Part shown: one piece after another, positions 39,586 through 46,134 of the stretch
Layout: the number at the start of each line of letters is the position of its first letter
How positions within the stretch are numbered: the stretch's first letter is position 1
The notes under the pieces: model-generated
What the model was told of the DNA's origin: nothing
Databases searched by the model: none
The model's input: the letters and a program-made list of their open reading frames with translations, nothing else
Made by a program: the position numbers and the translations under genes
Assembly: GCF_000244975.1 (NCBI RefSeq)
Contig: NZ_CM001440.1
Location: 857,538 to 921,537, forward strand
DNA length: 64,000 bases
Source: Saccharomonospora cyanea NA-134
GTDB taxonomy: Bacteria; Actinomycetota; Actinomycetes; Mycobacteriales; Pseudonocardiaceae
Direction of reading: 5' to 3'

Positions 39586-40813
39586 GGGCGTAGGCGCAGA
39601 CGACCAGGGCGATCCACGGCCACGGCGCCGAGGAGAATCCCGTGGCGGCCAGCGCGAGTGTGCCCGTGGCGCCGAGCAGCGCCGCGACACAGAGCCGGGG
39701 CGTGGAAGTGGGCCCCGAGTGCGGCACGTGGGTCTCGAACCGGCCGAACACCCGTAGCAGCACGGCCAGGATGGCGCCGGCCGACAGCAGCCAGCCCGGG
39801 GCCGTGGCGAACCACGTGATCGTGCCTGGAAGTGGTGTCGCGTAGTCGAACCAGAGCACCGTCACACCCGTGAGCACGATCAACGCGGGCATGTGCCACA
39901 GGTACACGCTCATGAACCGGCTGCCGAGCCAGCCGAGGGTCGAGGCGATCGCGGGTCGTTCTGCCCACGTCGTCAGGAATTCGCGGGCGGCGAGAGTGAG
40001 ACCGATCTGGCCGACGGCGAGGGACACCAGGACAACGGCGGGAGGGCTCATGTTGGACATCGGAGCGCCAGGCATTCCGATCATGCTCGCCACGTACGGG
40101 CCGAAGGCCACGAGGAGTGCGGTCACGCCGAACCCGGCCGCCGACACGGACAGGGCCGCACGGCGGGACAGGCGTCGGAGCGTCCCGTCGGAGTAGAAGA
40201 AACCGAGCTGGTGCACGGCGAACCAGACGAAGACCGCGTTGGCGTAGCCGACGTAGGGCATACCGTCGAAGCGGGCGGCGTCCACCACGGCCGCCAAGGC
40301 CGCGAGCACCGCGGGAACGGCCCAGCGCCAGCGTCGGTGGGCGGCGACGAGCAGCGGCGTGGCGAGCACGGTGATCAGGTAGACGCCGAGGAACCACAGA
40401 AGCTGTGCCGCGATCGAACTCGCCAGCGCCACGGGCTGCTCAGGGGCGCCGAGCAGCCGCAGCACCGGTGGAACGGCCGTCCAGACGGCGAGGAGCGGCA
40501 GCACCGGAAGCAGGAGCCTGCTCAGCCGCCTCGACAGCCACGAGCGGGCCGTGGTGGCACGGGTCAGCGACAGGTGGTTGGCGGCCCCACCGGTGAAGAA
40601 CACGAGAGGCATGACCTGTGACAACCACGTCACGATCCACCATCCGGGCGTGGTGAACGCGTTGCCGGCGGTGAGCAGACCGTCGGTGTAGCCGAGCACC
40701 GGCATGGTCCAGTGCTGGACCACCACGGCCACGATGGCCAGTGCGCGGACGACGTCCAGGAAGCGGTCTCGGGTGGGCACCACGGTCGCCGTTCTCGGCG
40801 CACTCAAAGTCAT
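39548..40813 (-). CDS. Acyltransferase-3 family membrane protein
   Basis: A 421-residue membrane enzyme with about ten helices, of the acyltransferase-3 family that acylates envelope sugars, lipids or small molecules. The catalytic-type histidine is in ALAIVAVVVQHWTMP near residue 33; the second family marker is RLSRLLLPVLPLLAVW. ATG at 40813. The promoter region carries an 18-bp palindrome, also present before the two-component operon, and five 11-bp repeats. That suggests control by the nearby response regulator. Its substrate is unknown. Confidence 0.85.
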   Translation of the reverse strand: MTLSAPRTATVVPTRDRFLDVVRALAIVAVVVQHWTMPVLGYTDGLLTAGNAFTTPGWWIVTWLSQVMPLVFFTGGAANHLSLTRATTARSWLSRRLSRLLLPVLPLLAVWTAVPPVLRLLGAPEQPVALASSIAAQLLWFLGVYLITVLATPLLVAAHRRWRWAVPAVLAALAAVVDAARFDGMPYVGYANAVFVWFAVHQLGFFYSDGTLRRLSRRAALSVSAAGFGVTALLVAFGPYVASMIGMPGAPMSNMSPPAVVLVSLAVGQIGLTLAAREFLTTWAERPAIASTLGWLGSRFMSVYLWHMPALIVLTGVTVLWFDYATPLPGTITWFATAPGWLLSAGAILAVLLRVFGRFETHVPHSGPTSTPRLCVAALLGATGTLALAATGFSSAPWPWIALVVCAYALTRVRSRTPVPA

Positions 40814-40870
40814 GATCGAATCGTGGCGTGCCCGGCGGCGGAAAACAGCGGTGCGAGCCGGTGTCTTGAA

Positions 40871-40888
40871 GGTGGGGTTGTCCCTACC
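40871..40888 (-). promoter_or_regulatory. 18-bp palindrome upstream of the acyltransferase gene
   Basis: On the minus strand the site reads GGTAGGGACAACCCCACC, 58-75 bases before the ATG. A near copy, GGTGGGGACAGCCCTACC, lies before the sensor/kinase/regulator operon at 43680-43697. Both fit GGTRGGGACARCCCYACC with dyad symmetry. Probably the binding site of the response regulator encoded at 41046. Confidence 0.65.
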
Positions 40889-40905
40889 GTGTCGGCCACC
40901 ACAGT

Positions 40906-40960
40906 GGACACACCGGGGACACACCGGGGACGCACCGGGGACACACCGGGGACACACCGG
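40906..40960. repeat. Five-unit 11-bp tandem repeat
   Basis: Five head-to-tail copies of GGACACACCGG, the third with one change (GGACGCACCGG). It lies 93-147 bases upstream of the acyltransferase ATG and 85 bases from the 3' end of the response-regulator gene. One turn of helix per unit would place every copy on the same DNA face. No coding sense was found. Confidence 0.9.
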
Positions 40961-41045
40961 CACGGGCGGCATGGCGAAGCGAGCGCGTCGGCGCCGGGAA
41001 CCCCGGTTCGCTTTCCGCGGTCCCCACTCACCCACCGTCGGGGCT

Positions 41046-41687
41046 TCAGCGTCCGAGATAGGTCAGCACGGCACGGACCCGGCGGTGCTCCGTGTTGCTG
41101 CTCTCCAGGCCGAGCTTGGCGAAGATGTTGCCGATGTGCTTCTCCACGGCACCGTGTGACACGACGAGCCGGGAGGCGATGGCGCTGTTGGTGAGACCCT
41201 GCGCCATGAGGCTCAGCACCTCGGATTCGCGCGGGGTGAGCGAATCCAGCGGGTTCCGGCGCCCCCGCGCCATGAGTTGGCTGATCACTTCGGGGTCGAT
41301 CGCCGTGCCTCCGGACGCCACGCGCCGCACGGCGTCCAGGAACTCGGCCACGTCGGCCACGCGTTCCTTCAGCAGGTAGCCCACGCCACCCGCGCCGCCG
41401 GAGAGCAACTCCACCGCGTACGTCTCCTCGACGTACTGCGACAGCACCAGCACCGGCAGACCCGGCACGAGCTGCCGCGCCCGCAGCGACGCCCGCAGCC
41501 CCTCGTCGGTGAACGTCGGGGGCATCCGCACGTCCGCGATCGTGAGATCCGGACGGTGCTGCTGAACCGCCTCTATCAGGTCATCGCCGTTGTCCACAGC
41601 GGCCACCGTCTCGACGCCGTCGTCGGCCAGCAGCCGCTGCACCCCCTCCCGCAACAGGACGGCGTCCTCCGCGATGACCACGCGCAT
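41046..41687 (-). CDS. NarL/LuxR-type response regulator
   Basis: A 213-residue two-component regulator. The receiver domain has acidic residues VIAEDAV (8-14), the phospho-acceptor aspartate in DLTIADVRMP near residue 55, and lysine in LLKERV. The DNA-binding LuxR domain is LTPRESEVLSLMAQGLTN, then AIASRLVVSHGAVEKHIGNI. It follows the kinase gene by 27 bases in the same operon. The palindrome shared by this operon and the acyltransferase gene is its most likely target. Confidence 0.93.
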   Translation of the reverse strand: MRVVIAEDAVLLREGVQRLLADDGVETVAAVDNGDDLIEAVQQHRPDLTIADVRMPPTFTDEGLRASLRARQLVPGLPVLVLSQYVEETYAVELLSGGAGGVGYLLKERVADVAEFLDAVRRVASGGTAIDPEVISQLMARGRRNPLDSLTPRESEVLSLMAQGLTNSAIASRLVVSHGAVEKHIGNIFAKLGLESSNTEHRRVRAVLTYLGR

Positions 41688-41714
41688 GTGTACTCCCCAG
41701 GTGTGCGATACAGC

Positions 41715-42899
41715 TCACCACGTACACGGCAGGTCCGCTCGGACGACGGTGGGGCCGCCGGGTGGGCTGACGACGGAAACGGTGCCGTCTATGGTCGCAG
41801 CCCGGTCGGCGAGGCCCGCAAGGCCACCACCGGGTCGTAGACTCGCGCCGCCCTTACCGTCGTCGGTCACCTCCACCACGACGGTGTCGCCGTCGCGCCA
41901 CACCCTCACGGAGGCCCGGTCGGCTCCGGAGTGCTTGGCGATGTTGGTCAAAGACTCACCCACGATGAAGTAGGCCGTCGTCTCCACGGCCGCGGGAGGG
42001 CGGGGCTCCACCTCCACCGTCACGTCGACGGGAATGGGCGATTTGGCGGCCTGCGCGGACAGCGCCGCGTCGAGGCCCCTGTCGGCCAGCACGGCGGGGT
42101 AGATGCCCCTGGCGAGGTCGCGCAGCTCCGACACCGCGAGTTTCGCGTCGGAATGCGCCTCGTCGATCAGCTCCCGCAGCGCGTCGGTGTCGGGTCGAGT
42201 ACCAGCGCCGACCTTGGCCTTCGCCCGGCCCAGGGTCATGGCCACCGAGACGAGTCGCTGTTGCGCGCCGTCGTGGAGGTCGCGTTCGATGCGTCGTCGT
42301 TCGGCCTCGGCCGCGTCCACGCCGCGCGCCCGCGACGCTTGCAGCCGCTGGGCCCGCGCCTCCGCCCTCTGCGCCTTCGGAGGTCCGAGCAGGGCGGAGG
42401 CGAGCTGGGCGTGCAGCCATCCGAGCGTCGGCATCACCCAGATCGCGACCGGCACGAGCAGGATGGCCACCAGACCCACGGCGAACTCGACGATTCCGAT
42501 GGGGAAGGCGAGCATCAGGTACGCGAGGTCGCGCCACGTCGTCGGATCGGTCGCCCGGGTCAACCAGCGTCGGCCCCACCCGCCGTCACCGCGTGCGCGT
42601 TCCGCGTCGGGGACGCTCACACCCAGTGTCCGCCGTACCCATGCCCGTTCCAGGTCGCCGAACGCGCGCACGAGCCAGATCGTCGCCGTCAGGATCGGGA
42701 TACCGATCCAGATCACGACGGTGGCGACCCCGATCAACGTGCCGCAGACGATCAGCACGAACTGGACGAGTCGCAGCGGGAAGCTCGCGATCATGAAAAG
42801 GAGGGTGAGCCACCCTCGTGGTCGCTCCGGTGAGCCCGCCGATGAACTTTTGGGGTCTGCGGAAGCCTTGTTCGGCATGCGCACATTCTCCGTGGTCAC
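41715..42899 (-). CDS. Sensor histidine kinase with N-terminal sensor domain
   Basis: A 394-residue HisKA_3-type kinase. The first 160 residues form a membrane 'sensor' domain with four hydrophobic segments, similar to the upstream stand-alone protein. The phospho-acceptor histidine is in ERRRIERDLHDGAQQRL near residue 215. The ATPase domain has IVGESLTNIAKHS (N-box), EVTDDGKGG and GGGLAGLADRA. The GTG at 42899 overlaps the upstream stop (GTGA), showing coupling; an ATG seven codons in is the alternative. Confidence 0.92.
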   Translation of the reverse strand: MTTENVRMPNKASADPKSSSAGSPERPRGWLTLLFMIASFPLRLVQFVLIVCGTLIGVATVVIWIGIPILTATIWLVRAFGDLERAWVRRTLGVSVPDAERARGDGGWGRRWLTRATDPTTWRDLAYLMLAFPIGIVEFAVGLVAILLVPVAIWVMPTLGWLHAQLASALLGPPKAQRAEARAQRLQASRARGVDAAEAERRRIERDLHDGAQQRLVSVAMTLGRAKAKVGAGTRPDTDALRELIDEAHSDAKLAVSELRDLARGIYPAVLADRGLDAALSAQAAKSPIPVDVTVEVEPRPPAAVETTAYFIVGESLTNIAKHSGADRASVRVWRDGDTVVVEVTDDGKGGASLRPGGGLAGLADRAATIDGTVSVVSPPGGPTVVRADLPCTW

Positions 42900-43594
42900 G
42901 GGCGCACCGGGAACGGGGCCGTCTCGGTGTCGTCCGCGTCGAGCTCCCGCATCCGGTTGAACGTCGGACCCAGCATCGCCTTGGCGAAGCGCGCGTGCGC
43001 CGCCCCGAGTCCACGGGTCAGCAGTGCCGTGCACACCAGCAACAGCACACCGAGCGCCGACCACGGCAGGGCCGTCCAGACGGAGTCGACCGTCACCCAG
43101 CGCAGCGAGACGTCATGCGACGGGAAGTGCCACGCGCCACCGGGGAGGAACCGGTAGTAGACCGGCAGCGCGAGGAGAGCCAACGAAACACTCCACGTCG
43201 CGACCATCAGCACGAATTCCGCGATACCCAGGGGGAACAGCAGGAACAGGTAGACGTACTCCCGCCACGTCGCCGAGTCGGTGAGCCGGGTCCGCCACCG
43301 TTGCTTCAGACCTCCCTGCGGCAACGGCCTGGTCGAGGGCGGGATGTAGGCGCCGAGCAGGGCGTACACGCGGGCTCGCTCCACGTGGGCGGCTCCCCTC
43401 GTCAACAGCACCGTACCGGCGAGGACCGGCAGGCCGATCCACACGATGGCGGTGCCGATCCCGAAGACGGTCAGCGTCAGCAGCACCACGAAGGCGGCGA
43501 CACCGATGGGGAAGCTCAACAGCAGGTAGGTGAGTGAGCCCGCGACCGAAGGACGGCCGCGCTCGTGGTCGTCGTGGGACCGTACCGTCGACAT
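42896..43594 (-). CDS. Stand-alone sensor-domain membrane protein
   Basis: A 232-residue membrane protein with the same layout as the kinase's N-terminal part: SFPIGVAAFVVLLTLTVFGI against the kinase's FPLRLVQFVLIVCGTLIG, then RARVYALLGAYIP, then a TWREYVYLFLLFPLGIAEF segment against TWRDLAYLMLAFPIGIVEF. So the two are paralogous. ATG at 43594 has AAAGGA upstream. It is the first gene of the operon and may pair with the kinase as a sensing heteromer or act as an accessory, as LiaF does in Firmicutes. The signal is unknown. Confidence 0.85.
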   Translation of the reverse strand: MSTVRSHDDHERGRPSVAGSLTYLLLSFPIGVAAFVVLLTLTVFGIGTAIVWIGLPVLAGTVLLTRGAAHVERARVYALLGAYIPPSTRPLPQGGLKQRWRTRLTDSATWREYVYLFLLFPLGIAEFVLMVATWSVSLALLALPVYYRFLPGGAWHFPSHDVSLRWVTVDSVWTALPWSALGVLLLVCTALLTRGLGAAHARFAKAMLGPTFNRMRELDADDTETAPFPVRP

Positions 43595-43679
43595 GGCTGG
43601 AACGTCCTTTCGCTCTCTCGTCCGTCCCAGCATCACCGAGCAGGGCCCCTCCGGCCATCAGGCCTGCTGGTCTCGTGGG

Positions 43680-43697
43680 GGTAGGGCTGTCCCCACC
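43680..43697 (-). promoter_or_regulatory. 18-bp palindrome upstream of the sensor-kinase-regulator operon
   Basis: On the minus strand GGTGGGGACAGCCCTACC, 86-103 bases upstream of the sensor ATG. It matches the site before the acyltransferase gene at 15 of 18 positions, and both keep the dyad. It suggests autoregulation of the operon. Confidence 0.65.
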
Positions 43698-43701
43698 CTG
43701 A

Positions 43702-43725
43702 GGTGTGTGGGGAGGTGTGTGGGGA
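43702..43725. repeat. Two-unit 12-bp tandem repeat
   Basis: Two copies of GGTGTGTGGGGA lie next to the palindrome at 43680. The complement, TCCCCACACACC, shares the CACACC core with the 11-bp repeats at 40906, so both promoter regions pair a palindrome with a GT/AC-rich repeat. Confidence 0.7.
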
Positions 43726-43801
43726 CGTCGGCCCACGGGAATTATCGGGTTGCGCCCCGCGTTATCCTTGGTGCAGTGATCGGAAGAGATCAGCTGAACT
43801 A

Positions 43802-44171
43802 GGGGGTGAACGGTTTCGACTCTGGACGTTGATCCAGGGGAAGCGTGCCGGTGCAGGCAACGACCACCGCAAGCGTCGTCGCAATAAATACAAGCGCCAA
43901 GACGAACAGTCAGCGCGACTTCGCCCTCGCCGCCTGAGCGACGGTGAAGTCTGTCGGCCCGGGGACGCCTCCGCCCCGGTTCGCCGGCATCAGCTAGGAG
44001 GCTCACCGCCGGTTCCGGCCACGGGAACCGGTTGGGAAGCGAACAGTGGCTGGGCCCGTCACACCGGCTCGTTCGCGTGACCGGTGGGGCCGAGCAGAGA
44101 CACAGCGAACTGCGCACGGAGAAGCCCTGGAAAGGCGGCAGAGGACCCGGGTTCGATTCCCGGCACCTCCA
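43802..44171 (+). ncRNA. ssrA: Transfer-messenger RNA (tmRNA)
   Basis: A 370-base tmRNA. The 5' end GGGGGTGAACGGTTTCGACT pairs with the 3' GCACCTCC end to form the tRNA-like acceptor stem; the T-loop GGTTCGATTCC is intact. The tag-coding part likely resumes at GCA near 43882 and reads AINTSAKTNSQRDFALAA before TGA, the last five residues being a typical degradation signal. The exact resume codon is inferred. It works with SmpB (38159). A strong terminator follows. Confidence 0.95.
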
Positions 44172-44178
44172 CGACCGG

Positions 44179-44218
44179 CAAGAAGGCCACCCGCTCAGCG
44201 GGTGGCCTTCTTGTTTCG
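44179..44218 (+). terminator. ssrA terminator
   Basis: A perfect 16-bp stem (44179-44194 with 44198-44213), loop TCA, then TTTC. It directly follows tmRNA. Confidence 0.9.
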
Positions 44219-44309
44219 TGGGGGCCGCCGCGGTCGGCTCGACCGCTGCATACCGGCGCCCGCCACCGGGTAGTCGGCTGTCGAACACACGAGCGAACGA
44301 GGTGACGAC

Positions 44310-44525
44310 ATGGCCGACGACAAGCGCACCGGGCGACCGGAGCCGACACCCGAGAAGGACCCTGACGACTGGGTCACCGGAGCCGAACCGATGACCGGCC
44401 CGCAGCGCTCCTACCTCAACACCCTCGCGCAGGAGGCCGGTGAGCAGGTGCCGGATGAGCTGAACAAGGCGGAGGCGTCCGAGCGGATCGACGAGCTCCG
44501 GAAACGCACCGGGCGCGGTGGTTGA
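44310..44525 (+). CDS. DUF3072 small protein
   Basis: A 71-residue hydrophilic protein. The family signature is MTGPQRSYLNTLAQEAGE followed by LNKAEASERIDELR, a SAP-like helix pair. The ATG at 44310 has GAGGTG upstream. It is the first of three small genes in a row. Function unknown; homologues are common in soil actinobacteria and proteobacteria. Confidence 0.85.
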   Translation: MADDKRTGRPEPTPEKDPDDWVTGAEPMTGPQRSYLNTLAQEAGEQVPDELNKAEASERIDELRKRTGRGG

Positions 44526-44585
44526 CGCCGCTGTTTGGGCCTCCCGACGCCCGGCAAGTCTGCGAAGGGACGAGAGGAGCCACGG

Positions 44586-44810
44586 ATGACGTCGCAACCG
44601 CCGAGTCCGGTCAAGGACAAGAACTACAACCTCATCAGCGTGTTGCAAGCATCGCTCGAATACGCCTGGCAGATGGAGACCTACATCGCCGATGCCGAGC
44701 GAGAGGGCGACAACGAACTCGCCACCTGGTTCCGCAAGATCCAGGAGAACAACGTCAAGGCCGGGGAGCAGGGCAAGCAACTGCTGGCCGAGCGGCTGAA
44801 GAAAGGTTGA
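44586..44810 (+). CDS. Small conserved helical protein (74 aa)
   Basis: A 74-residue helical protein: LISVLQASLEYAWQMETYIADAER, then GDNELATWFRKIQENN. The spacing of Glu and helix pattern is reminiscent of ferritin-like small proteins, but no di-iron motif is evident. ATG at 44586 has GAGAGGAG upstream. It lies between DUF3072 and DUF2267, probably in one transcript. Function unknown. Confidence 0.8.
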   Translation: MTSQPPSPVKDKNYNLISVLQASLEYAWQMETYIADAEREGDNELATWFRKIQENNVKAGEQGKQLLAERLKKG

Positions 44811-44815
44811 CGTCC

Positions 44816-45223
44816 ATGGACCACGATCACTTCATCGGTCAGGTTCAGGCGCGGGCGCAGTTGGCCAGCCGCGGCGAGGCGGAAGGGCTGACTCGCGCGA
44901 CGCTGGAAACCCTCGGGGAACGCATTCCGGAGCAGGTCGCCACGCATCTCGCCGACCAGTTGCCCATCGAGATCGGGGAGAACCTGCGCAGGACCATCAC
45001 CATGGGCGGCGCGGGGTCGGGGGAGCGGTTCGGGCTCGACGAGTTCGTGCGCCGGGTGTCGGAACGCGGACACCTCCCCGAGCCCAACGCTGTGTACGGG
45101 TCCCGGGTGGTCCTCGAAGTGACGGGTGAGGCGACCCAGGGGGTGCTGAACAAGGTCCGTGACTCGTTGCCGGAGGAGCTGCGTCCGCTCGTGGACTCCG
45201 GGAGCAAGGGAGAAATGAGCTGA
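44816..45223 (+). CDS. DUF2267 protein
   Basis: A 135-residue DUF2267 protein: MDHDHFIGQVQARAQL, then ATLETLGERIPEQVATHLADQLP. DUF2267 proteins are widespread and of unknown function, sometimes seen with stress genes. The start is six bases after the previous stop, so the three small genes form an operon. Confidence 0.88.
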   Translation: MDHDHFIGQVQARAQLASRGEAEGLTRATLETLGERIPEQVATHLADQLPIEIGENLRRTITMGGAGSGERFGLDEFVRRVSERGHLPEPNAVYGSRVVLEVTGEATQGVLNKVRDSLPEELRPLVDSGSKGEMS

Positions 45224-45303
45224 GCCGCCTTCTGATGCGGTGAGGGCGCCGCGGGTATGCGGGAGCCGGGTGAGCTCGTGCGGTGTTCGGCACAATGCCG
45301 CGC

Positions 45304-46074
45304 ATGGCTACTCCTGCAGTGGAAGCCCGCGGCGTCGGCAGGTGGACCGTGGACATCGCGATGGTGGCGCTCGCGGCGCTCTCGGTCGGGCTGCTCTCCT
45401 ACGTGACCTTCTTCGACGTGTCGGAGGAGACGGCGCACACCGTGTTCGTCGTGGACACCGTCGTGTGCGGTGTCTTCGCGCTGGAGTTCCTCTGGCGGTG
45501 GCGGATGGCGCGCTGGAACCGGCGGTTCCCGATCCGCCGCTGGTACGAGGTGCTGGGCATGATCCCCATCGCCCATCCGGCACTTCGCGGTCTCCGTCTG
45601 TTGCGGATCGTGGTGCTGGTGGTGCGGTTGGCCCGCACCACCGACCGCGTGTTCGGGGAGAGGGCGACCCAGCGGTTCGTGGAACGCTTTTCGCGCCCCA
45701 TCGTGGTGGCCATCAAGAAACCGGTCACCGTCGCCGTGCTCGACGAGGTGGCGAAGGTGCTCGAAACCGGGCGGTACCCGCGTAACATCGCGCGGTCCGT
45801 GGAGGAGCACCGGGAGCTGCTGCTCGACATCGTCACCGAGAAGGTGAAGAACGATCCGCAGGCGGGCCGGTTGTCCGGGCTGCCGTTCCACGACGAGATC
45901 CTGCGCTCGCTGGTGGACACCACCATCCGCGTCGTCCTCGACGTGCTGAGCGACCCGCGGACCGACGTGTTCTTCGCGCACGCCGTGAGGGAGAACCAAG
46001 CGCAGGTCCGCGCCGCTGTGGCCGAGGGCCTCCACGAGCGTGCGGACCCGACGCGGCCCGCGCACCGAAGCTGA
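45304..46074 (+). CDS. Voltage-sensor-like (ion transporter type) membrane protein
   Basis: A 256-residue protein with three to four membrane segments in the first 115 residues in the order of a voltage-sensing domain: VDIAMVALAALSVGLLSYV, VFVVDTVVCGVFALEFLWRW, then an arginine-rich S4-like helix LRGLRLLRIVVLVVRLARTTD. No pore segment is seen. The second half is a cytosolic helical region. ATG at 45304; seven codons upstream are open. Could be a proton channel-like or regulatory protein; the family annotation is usually just ion transporter. Confidence 0.75.
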   Translation: MATPAVEARGVGRWTVDIAMVALAALSVGLLSYVTFFDVSEETAHTVFVVDTVVCGVFALEFLWRWRMARWNRRFPIRRWYEVLGMIPIAHPALRGLRLLRIVVLVVRLARTTDRVFGERATQRFVERFSRPIVVAIKKPVTVAVLDEVAKVLETGRYPRNIARSVEEHRELLLDIVTEKVKNDPQAGRLSGLPFHDEILRSLVDTTIRVVLDVLSDPRTDVFFAHAVRENQAQVRAAVAEGLHERADPTRPAHRS

Positions 46075-46090
46075 CGGAACGCCCCGTCTC

Positions 46091-46130
46091 GTGTCCGCAG
46101 GTTACGTACGCGTGCATGGGCTGCGGACAC
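46091..46130. terminator. Possible bidirectional terminator
   Basis: GTGTCCGCAG (46091-46100) and CTGCGGACAC (46121-46130) are perfect inverted repeats with a 20-base spacer between two convergent genes. No T run is present on either side, so termination is only suggested by position. Confidence 0.4.
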
Positions 46131-46134
46131 GGCG

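Noticed and set aside
40906-40960. Possible CRISPR array
   Set aside because: Units are 11 bp and contiguous, with no spacers and no cas genes in the window.
41590-41598. A fifth perfect TTGTCCACA
   Set aside because: It lies inside the response-regulator coding sequence and is isolated, so it was not counted as part of the DnaA-box cluster.
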